Source: Psychrobacillus psychrodurans
Lineage (GTDB): Bacteria > Bacillota > Bacilli > Bacillales_A > Planococcaceae
Length of the DNA stretch: 64,000 bases
Assembly (NCBI GenBank): GCA_900114885.1
Contig: FOUN01000004.1
Span: 124,001 to 188,000, forward strand
Direction: 5' to 3'
The position numbers and the translations under genes were made by a program. The notes beneath the pieces are model-generated. The model had not been told where the DNA came from. It worked only from the letters and a program-made list of their open reading frames with translations, and ran no database searches. Each line of letters begins with the position of its first letter. The stretch's first letter is position 1. Positions 18,410 to 28,553 of this stretch are shown here, in pieces.

Positions 18410-21169
18410 TTATTCACTTTGCAATAGCGTTTGGAACTCGCTAAGCCCCTTCATATCAAATTTACTACCCGTTAATCCATCAATTAATGTTATTAAAGTC
18501 ATTTTTATGTCCGCAATTTCACTCGCAACTTCGTAATATGTTGTTGCATACTTGTCTGCTAGTTCTTGAATCTTGAACACAAGCTCAGAAATGACATTGT
18601 CTGGCACTTTGTTCAAAGCTGTTGTGAGTGGGGTTATCCACTTCTCTTCAAGTAACTTACAAACTTCATCATCAGATAAGTTCTCAATTGTTTCTTTAGT
18701 CTTCATATGAAGTTCCGCAGAATCTTTTTTCACTTGTGACTTTAATGCTTTTTCTTCTGCCATTAAATCACTGACCTGAACAAGTTTTGCTTCGAATAAC
18801 TCTTCAGGGAATTTGTAATCAGATTGTAATTCTTTTAAGTATGCATTAACTTTGGTTTTCGCGAATGTACCATCTTTATTCGGCTCAATATTTGACCAAG
18901 TAACTTCTGGGTGGCTGGCAATGAATCTTTCTTTTTCAGGTTTCTTCGCTTTTGCATCTAGCAAACTAATATATTCGTTCAACGCAGTAATTTCTTCGGA
19001 TTCAATATCTGCATAAGCAGTTTTCAACGCTTTATTTACTTCAGCAATCACGAAAGCGTCGTTTGCATCATTCAATACTATTGATTCTTTTTCTTCTTCC
19101 GAAAATGAATCAATAATTTCTGAATAGTAAGACGAAATTTCAGCTAAACGATTATCCATAGCCTTTATAACATCTGCTTCTTCTTTCAGCATTGTAGCCT
19201 GAACCATATCAAATGGAATTACATGCCCTAGATAGCCTTCCTGCACTTCAACTTCTTTCCCATCCTTCTTCTTCAAGACAATATTTACATCAACTTTTTT
19301 CGTTGCTTCAAAACCTTCAGTTTGAATAATTTCTAAATCGACTGCAATCTTTGCCCACTCGTCATCAAGAACTTGATAAGCTTCATACTTATCTACCAAA
19401 GGAATTGAAGAGAGACGTGCGAAGATATCATCACTAATGATTGTTTTTTCTTTACCAATTTTTATTGAAGTAATTTGGTCAATAAGCTTCTTTTTAAGAT
19501 AGTCCTCAAACCCATCAAATGACTGGTGATAATTATTTATAAAATTCACCACATCGATATTTTCAACAATGGCTTTCTTCACATCACTTGTTACTAAGTC
19601 AACATATGGTGATTCATTTTCTGAGAACAATTCTTTCTTGAGTATCGGTAGGGATTCCCAGTACGACACTAGATTTTCAATTTCAGATTTAGGAATCCCA
19701 CCAAACATTGACGCATAAATATCCCAAGTTTCATCTTCATCAGAAGAATCCACATATAATGGAATACTTAATTTGTAGTCATTTGCTCGAATTTCATCTT
19801 GACTTACTATACGAGCATATTTTTCGACGTTGATACGCTGAGTAACCGTATCAGAAATCTTCTTAATATCAGATGCTTGTAATACATTGTTTTTTCCAAT
19901 TTTGGTGAATCCCTTTGAAGCATCAACAATTAAAACGTCGTTTGTTGTGCGCTTTTGTTTTAACACCATAATGATAGTTTCAATACTTGTTCCAAAGAAA
20001 ATACTCTTAGGTAAGCCTATAATGGCATCAATATTGTTTCGTTCAATCAAATTTTTACGGATTTCTCCTTCATCACCACCGCGGAATAACACACCATGTG
20101 GAAGAACGATTGTCATAATACCTTCAGGTTTAATGTGATACAAATCATGAAGTAAGAAAGCAAAATCCGCTTTCGTCTTAGGAGCAAGGCCATAGTGAGC
20201 GTATCGCGGATCACTTTTTTTATTTGTAGGATCCCAAGATTGTGAATATGGTGGATTTGAAACCACCGCATCCACATAAAGTGGATCATATGAATTAATA
20301 GGATTATTATCTTCAAAGAACGGCCAGTCTTCTTCAAGTGTATCTCCATTACGTGTGACGATATTATCAGGTATAGTTCCACGCATAACTAGATTCATTC
20401 GGGTTAAGTTATAGGTATTTTCCTTCAACTCTTGGGCAAAATACTTAATGTTATTTTCGTTGTCAATATGTTTTGCAACAGATTGGCCAATGTTGATTAA
20501 CAATGAACCTGAACCACTCGTTGGGTCATAGATTTTAATTTCTTCTTTATCTTTCAAATGATTTGCAACAATTTCTGACATCAAAACAGAAACTTCATGT
20601 GGTGTATAGAATTCTCCTGCTTTTTTTCCTGCATTTGCAGCGAACATACTAATCAAGTATTCATAGATAAAACCAAGAACATCATAGTCTTGTTTGCCGC
20701 CCATCGGGATAATTTTAATCAATTGGATTAGCTCACTAATCGCTTTTGTCTGAGTACCAGAGCTATCCCCTAATTTACTCAGCCCAGTTTCCAAAGTATT
20801 GAAGATACGGTCGAAAACCTTTTTATGACTTGCACTAATTAGACGGCTGAATGCCGACAATCCCACACGGACATTATCAACAGAGAAGTCTTTCCCAAGT
20901 TCTAGCCAAGTTGAGAACAAATTATCGTACTCAATAAAGTACCCGATTCCATTTTGAATGAATGCTACTTCGTCCTGACTTTCTTCTTTTAGATTCTTAA
21001 TATCCTCTACTGAATAATCATTCTCCTTTAAGAACTTCACTTCTTTATCAGATAAGAACTTGTAGAAGATAAATCCTAAAATATAATCCTTGTACTCGTT
21101 CGCCTCAATCTTTGAACGCATCTTATTTGCAGACTCCCAAATTTTCGAAGCCAGTTGTTGTTTATTCAT
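18410..21169 (-). CDS. hsdM: Type I modification methylase, long form
   Basis: 919 residues, against about 500-550 in most HsdM. Residues 1-480 form the normal enzyme: HsdM N-terminal helical domain, FYTP (187-190), SAM-binding DPTSGSGSLL (215-224) and catalytic NPPYS (305-309), so N6-adenine methylation is expected. Residues about 500-919 are an acidic, helical extension with long Lys/Glu-rich stretches and no motif I recognise. The frame is continuous, so this is not an artefact of two genes. The gene leads the hsdMSR operon. Confidence 0.92.
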   Translation of the reverse strand: MNKQQLASKIWESANKMRSKIEANEYKDYILGFIFYKFLSDKEVKFLKENDYSVEDIKNLKEESQDEVAFIQNGIGYFIEYDNLFSTWLELGKDFSVDNVRVGLSAFSRLISASHKKVFDRIFNTLETGLSKLGDSSGTQTKAISELIQLIKIIPMGGKQDYDVLGFIYEYLISMFAANAGKKAGEFYTPHEVSVLMSEIVANHLKDKEEIKIYDPTSGSGSLLINIGQSVAKHIDNENNIKYFAQELKENTYNLTRMNLVMRGTIPDNIVTRNGDTLEEDWPFFEDNNPINSYDPLYVDAVVSNPPYSQSWDPTNKKSDPRYAHYGLAPKTKADFAFLLHDLYHIKPEGIMTIVLPHGVLFRGGDEGEIRKNLIERNNIDAIIGLPKSIFFGTSIETIIMVLKQKRTTNDVLIVDASKGFTKIGKNNVLQASDIKKISDTVTQRINVEKYARIVSQDEIRANDYKLSIPLYVDSSDEDETWDIYASMFGGIPKSEIENLVSYWESLPILKKELFSENESPYVDLVTSDVKKAIVENIDVVNFINNYHQSFDGFEDYLKKKLIDQITSIKIGKEKTIISDDIFARLSSIPLVDKYEAYQVLDDEWAKIAVDLEIIQTEGFEATKKVDVNIVLKKKDGKEVEVQEGYLGHVIPFDMVQATMLKEEADVIKAMDNRLAEISSYYSEIIDSFSEEEKESIVLNDANDAFVIAEVNKALKTAYADIESEEITALNEYISLLDAKAKKPEKERFIASHPEVTWSNIEPNKDGTFAKTKVNAYLKELQSDYKFPEELFEAKLVQVSDLMAEEKALKSQVKKDSAELHMKTKETIENLSDDEVCKLLEEKWITPLTTALNKVPDNVISELVFKIQELADKYATTYYEVASEIADIKMTLITLIDGLTGSKFDMKGLSEFQTLLQSE

Positions 21170-21552
21170 AACTCCACCCTTTTCAACGAAATCTCTATTT
21201 TTTTTGTTATGTTCATTAGTTTTATTGTATCACAGCGAAACTATTTTCAGTGGTCAGATAAAATAGAAGTTTGGCGACCAACCATTCAATTTTATAGGCT
21301 TTTTTCGTTTCCAACAATCAGAAAATCACGTTAAATTTACCATCTTCCACCATTCAATAAGTTAATCCTATTCCCACTCTATAGTTTCAATTTTAGGTAT
21401 AACTTGTTATTTCCCAGCCTTATCTTTAACTTCTTTACGACTTTAGATTTTCTCAACATAATAAGTTCTAAAGCTTTTTCTTTTGCGTGTTATTGAAATG
21501 CATGCTCCTGCATATCTTAATTTTGTTTTTAGGTACTCACTCGACAAAATAA

Positions 21553-21580
21553 GAGTATACAAACTAATGTTTGTATACTC
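21553..21580 (-). terminator. Terminator of GIY-YIG-like gene
   Basis: A perfect 12-bp stem (GAGTATACAAAC with GTTTGTATACTC, loop TAAT), with TTATTTTG following on the minus strand, 29 nt past the gene's stop. Confidence 0.7.
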
Positions 21581-21609
21581 CTACAAATTTGTCTATTATT
21601 TAATAGACT

Positions 21610-22071
21610 TCACTGCTTTCTAGTTTTTAGAAGAGGTGGATAAGTCGAAATTAAATATTTTTCAAATTTTTCATTATTATTAAGATAAATTCTTGCATAT
21701 AAAATTTCTTTATCTTCTATAGTTGAATAGTCTTTCAACCCTAAATTGCTATTCCCCCCCTTATGTCCAGTTACATGAGCATTTATTCTGCCAAAAATAT
21801 CAGAATTTTTCCCCCAATATAACGGATAATAATCATTTATAATTGATTTAGTCTTTGAATCCGCATCGAATTTGTTGCCGCCTAGTTTTTTTGCTTCATT
21901 AAATAAGTCTAATTTTTCTTGCGCATTTAGTCTAACTACAAAACCATAGACTACTCCAGATGTTTTTTTAGGTAGAGTTTCGCCAATTTTGAAAGTACTA
22001 TTGGATAGAAAATCTCCTTCTTCTTGTCCTTGTTCACTCGCTATCTCTTTTAAAAAACTTGCTAAATCCAT
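21610..22071 (-). CDS. GIY-YIG-like nuclease-fold protein
   Basis: 153 residues; ATG 22071 has AAAGGAG upstream. After about 45 residues comes GVVYGFVVRL, then YPLYWGKNSDIFGRINAHV, and near the end EKYLISTYPPLLKTRK. This order (a beta strand with G..Y, then YxGKxxDxxxRxxxH, then a Glu before P-L-L) resembles the GIY-YIG nuclease fold. The family and target are not recognised. It lies between hsdMSR and mcrBC but is transcribed alone; a restriction or anti-phage role is inference from location. Confidence 0.5.
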   Translation of the reverse strand: MDLASFLKEIASEQGQEEGDFLSNSTFKIGETLPKKTSGVVYGFVVRLNAQEKLDLFNEAKKLGGNKFDADSKTKSIINDYYPLYWGKNSDIFGRINAHVTGHKGGNSNLGLKDYSTIEDKEILYARIYLNNNEKFEKYLISTYPPLLKTRKQ

Positions 22072-22634
22072 AGATATACTCCTTTTCAATTCTTAAAAAA
22101 ATTACATATTTTATATTAAATTTATAAAGTTATGGAAAGTATCTTTTAATAATCTTAAGTCATGCAGAAACAGCTCGATATTAGATCAAATGGACAAATT
22201 TATTGTATGCAGATACTCGTTACCATTCACCTTTTTTAAAAGTTTTCACCTGTACTATAATGGGAATTTCGACTAGCAGAACAACTATTCTACTAATCGT
22301 ATTACTCCATATCTCGCTTCTCGGTGTGTGGATGTAGCTGGATGACTGTAAATCCTAGTACAAAACTCTAGTTCGGAAATAAGCCTCCTACTTACTACGT
22401 TTATAATTAGTCTCGGGTTCATAAATATTTACACTAAACCGTCTCGTAGAAATATAAAAAGACCATATCAATGAGCTCATGCTGCTTTTTTTGTGACCGT
22501 ATATAATATCTCTCACAACATTTTCATCCTCTTAGTTACAAACAATATTTGAAAAATATAATGTGTTCTTCTTCAGTAAAATCGAACTAGTGTAAAGATT
22601 TGTCTATAGCCGTACGCCTTACTAGTAAATTGGT
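22072..22634. other. Intergenic region inside the element, no gene seen
   Basis: Over 500 nt between mcrC and the GIY-YIG-like gene. I see no start codon with a ribosome site leading to a plausible frame, and no strong hairpin. It may hold the GIY-YIG promoter and decayed DNA. Confidence 0.5.
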
Positions 22635-23909
22635 TTATCCCAAATTTAGCTTTAGATTATACAGGCTATTTTCTACCTTTTCGCAGTCAAACATGAATAT
22701 GTTCACTCGTACCCCATCATCACTAACAAATTGAATTTCTTTCGTTTTCTCAAATTGATCATTCATAGGATAAACCAGGAATATCTCATTTGTTTGATAT
22801 TTCTTTGCATACGCATACATTTGATACATATCAGCTTGTGAAATACCATAATTCTTGCTTGAAGAGTTAGATAATAATTTCCATTTTGTATCAATGATGA
22901 TGATACGTGATTCATCTTGCGTTCTTAGGACAATATCTGGTCGAAGTGCAAATTTATCCTCAAACAAATAGAAGCCCTTGTCTTGTAACGACACATTCCA
23001 ATCATCTGAAAACTGTTTAGCGATGTGCCGCCCCACATAGGCTTCAAATACCTTATCCATAGGAAATAGGAGTGCTTTTCCAAACGTTCCACCAGAAAAT
23101 GTTGTAAAACTACGTTGGTTTAAGAAGACTTTTGACCATACGATGATACTTGCATAATCCTTCGAGTTTCGATTAATGACGACCAACTGAAAGTCCTTTT
23201 CGTAATTATAGGAAGTTTCCACTAACTCAAAGTGCATTAGTAATTTTCGAATCTCTTTTAAATTTACTGTATCGCTAGATTGTTTCAATAATTGTACTAA
23301 AGTCGATTTAATAAGTCGATTCTCTGCCCGGTTGATACCGAATTCATCGTAGTGCATGTAGAATCTTTCTTTATGTACGAGGTTATGTTTGATTTGCGAA
23401 TTGAATAGCATTTTCCCCTTATACACATTTAAATTATTTTCCACCTCATAATAGGCAGATTTAATGCCTTTCTTAACAAGCTGCTGCACTTCCTGGATAA
23501 ATAAATGAATAAATACTTCAAATAGCGGCATACGCTCTGTATTCAAGTGTGCTTCATTAAAAACTTTAGTTGGAAAGTCTTTAAGTGTCTTAAGCATCTT
23601 CAAAAAAATCTTTCGCGTATCTCCAGTAGTATGTCGATGAATTTTAGGTAAAATTTCGATTTGAAGCCCTGTTGCTAAATGTATCATTCCCACGTAGTTT
23701 TTCACTTTAATGATCTTCCCTATTTCTCTCTTCGTTGTCACATTAAAGAAATCAATTCCATCCGCCTGTTCATCTTCATTGAATGTTAAGATGAGTAGTT
23801 CTAATTGTTGGAATGACCTTGGATCAATATATACGTACCCTGCTTGGTTTTCAAATTCGCGATTACATGTGATAATATCAAACTCTTTTGCTTCAATAAT
23901 CTTCTTCAT
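22635..23909 (-). CDS. mcrC: McrC nuclease subunit
   Basis: 424 residues from ATG 23909, which lies inside the end of mcrB (17-nt overlap) after GAGCAGG. The longer frame to 24020 would overlap mcrB by 128 nt and is unlikely. N-terminal beta-rich McrC domain; C-terminal PD-(D/E)XK site with RPDIVL (Asp325) and IIIIDTKWK (Asp340, Lys342). McrC is the nuclease of the GTP-driven McrBC complex, which cuts DNA carrying modified cytosine or other modified bases. The overlap with mcrB suggests translational coupling. Confidence 0.9.
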   Translation of the reverse strand: MKKIIEAKEFDIITCNREFENQAGYVYIDPRSFQQLELLILTFNEDEQADGIDFFNVTTKREIGKIIKVKNYVGMIHLATGLQIEILPKIHRHTTGDTRKIFLKMLKTLKDFPTKVFNEAHLNTERMPLFEVFIHLFIQEVQQLVKKGIKSAYYEVENNLNVYKGKMLFNSQIKHNLVHKERFYMHYDEFGINRAENRLIKSTLVQLLKQSSDTVNLKEIRKLLMHFELVETSYNYEKDFQLVVINRNSKDYASIIVWSKVFLNQRSFTTFSGGTFGKALLFPMDKVFEAYVGRHIAKQFSDDWNVSLQDKGFYLFEDKFALRPDIVLRTQDESRIIIIDTKWKLLSNSSSKNYGISQADMYQMYAYAKKYQTNEIFLVYPMNDQFEKTKEIQFVSDDGVRVNIFMFDCEKVENSLYNLKLNLG

Positions 23910-26511
23910 GTGCAACCTGCTCATAAATTCCAATGTAGCTTTCAGGCTTAAAAAATGCTTCCCGCTGAATGTTAAAGGTCTGTTCAGGTAAATCAAAATT
24001 AACCTTGCCAACAAAAACATTTTTCATATTTAATTTCTGATCTAAAATAAATCTAGTTGACTGGCTCTTCGCATTATCTCCTAAGATTAGTTGAATCTTA
24101 CCGTAATCTTCATAGAAGTATTCTTGCAATAAAGGCAGAATTTCATTTTCAAAAAGTAAAGCCAATCTTTCTAGTGTTGGCACTTCCTTAAGAGCTGTGA
24201 AATATGCATGGCCAATCGTATGTTCACGATCAAACAGCACTTCAATACGTTGATTCATCGCTTCTAGCATTCGCTGAATATTAATTTTTCCTACATGAAT
24301 ATCTTGTAGGGTAGCTGTATCAGGCATCATTTCAATAAAATTGAAACGTCTTCTTAGAGCAGTATCCATTAAAGCAATCGAGCGGTCAGCTGTATTCATC
24401 GTACCCAAGAGATAGACATTTTGTGGTACACCGAATTCTTTTTTCGAATAGGGAAGTCTTAATTTCATTTCTTCTCTTGCACCAAGTCGCTTTGTTGGTT
24501 CAATGAGTGTAATCAGTTCCCCAAAAATCTTAGAGATATTCCCACGGTTAATTTCATCAATAATAAATACATAGTTTTTCTTATTTTCTTGAATTTCCCA
24601 ATCAGCTTGTTGATTCGTAGAGTACTTCAAAATCAACTTATTGATTTCTTCTCTATTGATGTTTTTTAATTCATACACAGTAGCTAAAGTTAAATTGGTT
24701 TGCTGATTAAACTCATAAACGTATTCCCAAATGTCCTTCGCAATCCATTCTACTTTTCTACTTCTTTTGTAATACGGCATTTCGTTAAGCCATTTGGGTT
24801 CTTCGGTTACAAAGCCGATTGCATCAATATGTTTTTGATCGCCCAATGACAACACAATGTCTCCTATATTCATTTCATCATAAAAATTGGACAAAATATT
24901 TTTCACACTAGCGTTTGGAAATTCCGTTTCATCCGTAATGTCTTCTCCTAAGTCATCCCATCCGATGCGGATACGACTGTTGTTAAAACAATCTTTTTTT
25001 GTTTTCTCATCTCCACGTCTACCAAGTGATACCTTCCAGATTCCTTTATCTATAGAAGATTCTAATTCTTTATTTGAAGAAGAAATTTGCAATTGTTGTG
25101 CTTGTTCACAAAACAGTTTAAAAATACCTGCTTCAATTTTGTATCGCACCTGTTCCGATTTTTCATCATCTAAAATAGGTTTGATTCCTTCAATGAACTC
25201 TTCATAACCGTATGATTGATGAAATGTAATAAAGCCAACTTGTCCATTTTTCTGGTACTCTTTATAACGAGAAAAGACCTGTTCATATGGTTCTTCTTGC
25301 ACCTCTATTAATGACATGTTTTCAATGATACTGACAGCATAGTTAATAGTGTTATAAGTTTTCCCTGTGCCAGGTGGGCCGTACAGAATCATATTTTTAG
25401 GATAATCCATTTCCTGCTCTCCCTCTCGTAAAGAACTCTTATCTGAAGCTTTTGTTTCATCTATGCCAGCACTAGTGGCTAATTTATAATAGGGTATAAG
25501 CTTTTCTACCCCATCTAGTATCATTTCTAAGATTTGGTTATTAGTCATCTGAATTCGTTGAATTTCTTCATAAGTCAGGACATATGTTAATTGCACCTTT
25601 TTATACGTTCCATTTTGCAATTTTTTTATGATTGTCCCTGTGTCTTCATCATATACATGAAAATTATGATTTGTTGCACTTTCTTTTACATAATAGGAAA
25701 GCTCTGATGGAAGACTTGATTCATTTAAAAATTGATGATGCCTTACATAGTCTGCTTGTGTTGCAACTTTCTCATCCAATTCTACCGCAAGCCGAATACG
25801 CGCTTTATATTCATCATCTTTTGCCAATTCTGCAAATATTGAGAGACTCGTTGGATAATCCGTTAATCGTTCAAACTTTAATTGTTCCCAGAAGTAACGG
25901 CGTATACGGTCATTACCACCTGTAAGCCATTTCGATTTCATTTTATTTTTCAGTTGATATTTTTTCCCACATAGAAGGGCTACTTTGTTTAATTCTGTAA
26001 CCGCTATTCCACCTAGTTCTCGGGTTAATTCCAAACGCTGTTTTTCTTCACCTGTAGCACTTTCTGGATTTTTATACGGCATATTACTGTATTGTTCCAG
26101 ATAGTCTAAAATTGCAAAGAAATCTATTGTAAATAAAGCTGTATATTCATTCTCTACAAAACTATAAATATCAGCCACTGTTACTACACCTATAGATGTT
26201 TCTATCGTATCTGTTTCATTTATATTTGGTCTCTCTTTAACACCTTGAAATTCTCTGTTATACGTGAGACGACGTGTTTTATTTTCTCCCGCACGTAAAT
26301 AATTTACCTGACTCCCTGGGTGATCACCATTTGCCCATTGATTAACACGTGCATGTTGTACCGCATTTACTGTATATTGTTGTGCTTTTTGTTGAATATC
26401 CACTTGTCTAAAATACATATCATTTTCAGAAGGTTTCGTTTTACTATGATATGTTTCGTAAGCTAATACCGCTGCTCCTACCCAAACGGCTTCAATCACT
26501 GTTAAATTCAT
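23893..26511 (-). CDS. mcrB: McrB-type AAA+ GTPase with inserted domain
   Basis: 872 residues; ATG 26511 is chosen because GAGG precedes it, whereas ATG 26523 contains that site. The N-terminal 350 residues are unfamiliar and may hold a DNA-recognition part. Walker A YGPPGTGKT is at about 377-384 and Walker B VFIIDEINRGN at about 648-658, followed by the McrB signature NTADRSIALMDTALRRRF. Between the two Walker motifs lies an extra segment (about 490-635) starting IWKVSLGRRGDE and including GDIVLSLGDQKHIDAIGFV, reminiscent of EVE/PUA-like modified-base readers. McrB assembles as a GTP-hydrolysing ring and drives McrC. Confidence 0.88.
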   Translation of the reverse strand: MNLTVIEAVWVGAAVLAYETYHSKTKPSENDMYFRQVDIQQKAQQYTVNAVQHARVNQWANGDHPGSQVNYLRAGENKTRRLTYNREFQGVKERPNINETDTIETSIGVVTVADIYSFVENEYTALFTIDFFAILDYLEQYSNMPYKNPESATGEEKQRLELTRELGGIAVTELNKVALLCGKKYQLKNKMKSKWLTGGNDRIRRYFWEQLKFERLTDYPTSLSIFAELAKDDEYKARIRLAVELDEKVATQADYVRHHQFLNESSLPSELSYYVKESATNHNFHVYDEDTGTIIKKLQNGTYKKVQLTYVLTYEEIQRIQMTNNQILEMILDGVEKLIPYYKLATSAGIDETKASDKSSLREGEQEMDYPKNMILYGPPGTGKTYNTINYAVSIIENMSLIEVQEEPYEQVFSRYKEYQKNGQVGFITFHQSYGYEEFIEGIKPILDDEKSEQVRYKIEAGIFKLFCEQAQQLQISSSNKELESSIDKGIWKVSLGRRGDEKTKKDCFNNSRIRIGWDDLGEDITDETEFPNASVKNILSNFYDEMNIGDIVLSLGDQKHIDAIGFVTEEPKWLNEMPYYKRSRKVEWIAKDIWEYVYEFNQQTNLTLATVYELKNINREEINKLILKYSTNQQADWEIQENKKNYVFIIDEINRGNISKIFGELITLIEPTKRLGAREEMKLRLPYSKKEFGVPQNVYLLGTMNTADRSIALMDTALRRRFNFIEMMPDTATLQDIHVGKINIQRMLEAMNQRIEVLFDREHTIGHAYFTALKEVPTLERLALLFENEILPLLQEYFYEDYGKIQLILGDNAKSQSTRFILDQKLNMKNVFVGKVNFDLPEQTFNIQREAFFKPESYIGIYEQVAHEEDY

Positions 26512-26823
26512 AAGACACCTCATATTAGTAAGTTATGATATTTTTCGCTTCATCTATTCGATCTACATATAAAGCAATAGATAGATGATTTAATCTCTTC
26601 TTCAAAGTACCCTGTATATAGATCTACAAGACGACTTGATATACCAATCTTCATTGACTTTTATCCATTAATAAGAATCATCTAAGCCTACTATACAAAT
26701 ATATTGGCCAAATCGATTATGCAATAATAGTAATAGTATAACCATATTGAATGGATGTACCACTGAGAGTTCATAGTATTAAATCCAGTTCACATTCACC
26801 AAAATACTGTATACGGAATAACT
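26512..26823. other. Intergenic region upstream of mcrB
   Basis: About 310 nt, AT-rich, between mcrB and the membrane-protein gene. It presumably carries the mcrBC promoter; no further gene is seen. Confidence 0.5.
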
Positions 26824-26858
26824 AAGAAAAAGAGAGGCTTATCATTAGCTTCTCCTCT
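26824..26858 (-). terminator. Terminator of the four-gene cluster
   Basis: AGAGG (26833-26837) pairs with CCTCT (26854-26858), and the minus strand then reads CTTTTTC. It starts about 10 nt past the membrane-protein stop. Confidence 0.5.
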
Positions 26859-26866
26859 GTTCTAAC

Positions 26867-27538
26867 TTATTTACTTGGTCTAGAATTCTTGAATCGTATT
26901 ATTGAATTTAATTCTTCAGCATCTTTAATTCCTTCTTGCTGCTCACAATTTTCCAAGAAGTTCTTCAATTTATACATGGTCTCCTTTAGCTCTTCACTTT
27001 CTTCGTTTTCTTTTTCCATATTTAAGAAAGTTTTATTTAAGTCTGATTTAAATATAATGATATATGTTATTCCTACTCTTAAAGAAGTAAGCAGCATGTA
27101 AAGCACAAGACCACCAAGCAATAATTCGTAAGAAAACTTTATAATTCCAGGTTGGCTTATTGAACTGAACAAAGGATATAGAATCGCATAAACTATATAT
27201 AAAAATGAACCTATAAAAGCATTCCTTAAAAATTGAATTAACTCTTTGTATGTCTTAATGCCCATTTGCACCATTTTTGAGCTACTCTTAATAGTTAATA
27301 GCATTGTAAAAATACTAAAATAAATTCCTATAAAAATTGCAGAAACAGAAATTAGAATTCCTTCTCTGTTAACTAAAAATTGATCAATCAAAAGCTTATT
27401 CATATTATCAAATTCATATATTTCAAATGTATCGAGAACATAATTAAGACATGAAATAATAAAAGTACAAATCATAATAATAATTATCCAATATTTAAGA
27501 TAGAATTCTTTACGATTCCAATCTTGAATAAATTTCAT
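26867..27538 (-). CDS. Four-helix membrane protein, unknown function
   Basis: 223 residues. Four hydrophobic segments at about 15-35, 58-82, 105-126 and 134-160, then a charged cytoplasmic tail rich in Glu/Lys (about 170-223). No signal peptide cleavage site and no enzymatic motif. It is the last gene of a same-strand cluster and its ATG overlaps the stop of the preceding gene by one base. In defence operons, small multi-helix membrane proteins often act as membrane-damaging effectors. That role here is only inferred. Confidence 0.75.
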   Translation of the reverse strand: MKFIQDWNRKEFYLKYWIIIIMICTFIISCLNYVLDTFEIYEFDNMNKLLIDQFLVNREGILISVSAIFIGIYFSIFTMLLTIKSSSKMVQMGIKTYKELIQFLRNAFIGSFLYIVYAILYPLFSSISQPGIIKFSYELLLGGLVLYMLLTSLRVGITYIIIFKSDLNKTFLNMEKENEESEELKETMYKLKNFLENCEQQEGIKDAEELNSIIRFKNSRPSK

Positions 27539-28518
27539 TATGCACCTTCTTCAGGTACAGCAATAAGCTCATTATTAATATGTGGAATTATTGCCGGTAG
27601 ATTTCTATTCCTAATTAGATTCGGGAAACGTTGCATTGCTGTATTCCCTGGTTGATGATTAAGATCATATGAAATTTCCATTTGATCAATTATAAACTCA
27701 TAACCTGTTGCATCGACATCCTGCAATATTAAGTACTTTAATATATTTCCATTTTTCAAATCAATTGTTTCCTTAACGTTTTCTGCATTAATAAATTCTA
27801 TCTTTACAGAGCTAAAAATATCATCTTCTAAATCTAAGAGTGCTACCATTTGAAGCAAAGTTTGCGCCTGTATAATTTCTAACCTTCTCTTTCCGTTTCC
27901 AAATTTAATAGTTGCTATATTTGCTCCAAACTCAATATTACTCTCTACAGTTCGAAGAATATAATTAGCTAAAAAAGTTTCAGCTTGAAAATCAGGTAAA
28001 TTTTGAGTACAGTCAATTCTGAATTCAATATTATTAATCCTGTTTGCTTGTCTAATCACATTTAATCCACGTGTAGCATCAATCGGTTCTAAACATATAT
28101 CCCAGATAGCCCCTTCATTCTTGGGCAAGAAAGAAGAAAGATACCTCGCTATTTCATTAGGTCTACTTCCATGGTGGTTATATTCTATTAATAGTTGCCT
28201 TGAGCGCTCAACATAACAGCAACAAGTAAACTCAATTACATCATCTTCAATTGGGTTTGCAGCATTAGTACCTATTCTTCCAGTATAAGGTCTATAGTTA
28301 TCTCTGTACTTAGCAATAGCAAAAGATCTGTTATATATATTCAATGGATTTTCAACATCGATCGTTTTTAAATAAAGCAATGATAAGTTTTTCGCTCGCC
28401 AGTGTCGTTCTACATCATCAAGTTCTACAATTCTATTAATTAAATCCGAAAGACGAAGATTTGTTTTTTCCCCATTTAAGGTAATGTAAACATTATGATA
28501 AAGTATGGTACGTGACAT
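27538..28518 (-). CDS. Unrecognised 326-residue protein in defence cluster
   Basis: ATG 28518 has GGAGAGA just upstream. Mixed alpha/beta, soluble, with no motif I can name. Notable features are CCCYVERSRQLLIEYNHHGS (about 90-110), with three adjacent Cys, an Ile/Asn-rich central beta region, and a C-terminal tail PAIIPHINNELIAVPEEGA. The gene starts 35 nt after the helicase gene and overlaps the membrane-protein gene by one base, so the three products are probably made together. It could be a sensor or partner of the membrane protein; this is speculation. Confidence 0.65.
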   Translation of the reverse strand: MSRTILYHNVYITLNGEKTNLRLSDLINRIVELDDVERHWRAKNLSLLYLKTIDVENPLNIYNRSFAIAKYRDNYRPYTGRIGTNAANPIEDDVIEFTCCCYVERSRQLLIEYNHHGSRPNEIARYLSSFLPKNEGAIWDICLEPIDATRGLNVIRQANRINNIEFRIDCTQNLPDFQAETFLANYILRTVESNIEFGANIATIKFGNGKRRLEIIQAQTLLQMVALLDLEDDIFSSVKIEFINAENVKETIDLKNGNILKYLILQDVDATGYEFIIDQMEISYDLNHQPGNTAMQRFPNLIRNRNLPAIIPHINNELIAVPEEGA

Positions 28519-28553
28519 TTTCTCTCTCCATTCCAAATTACTAACTGTGAAAT

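Noticed and set aside
22635-24020. Long form of McrC starting at 24,020
   Set aside because: It would overlap mcrB by 128 nt and adds a non-family N terminus; ATG 23,909 has a ribosome site.
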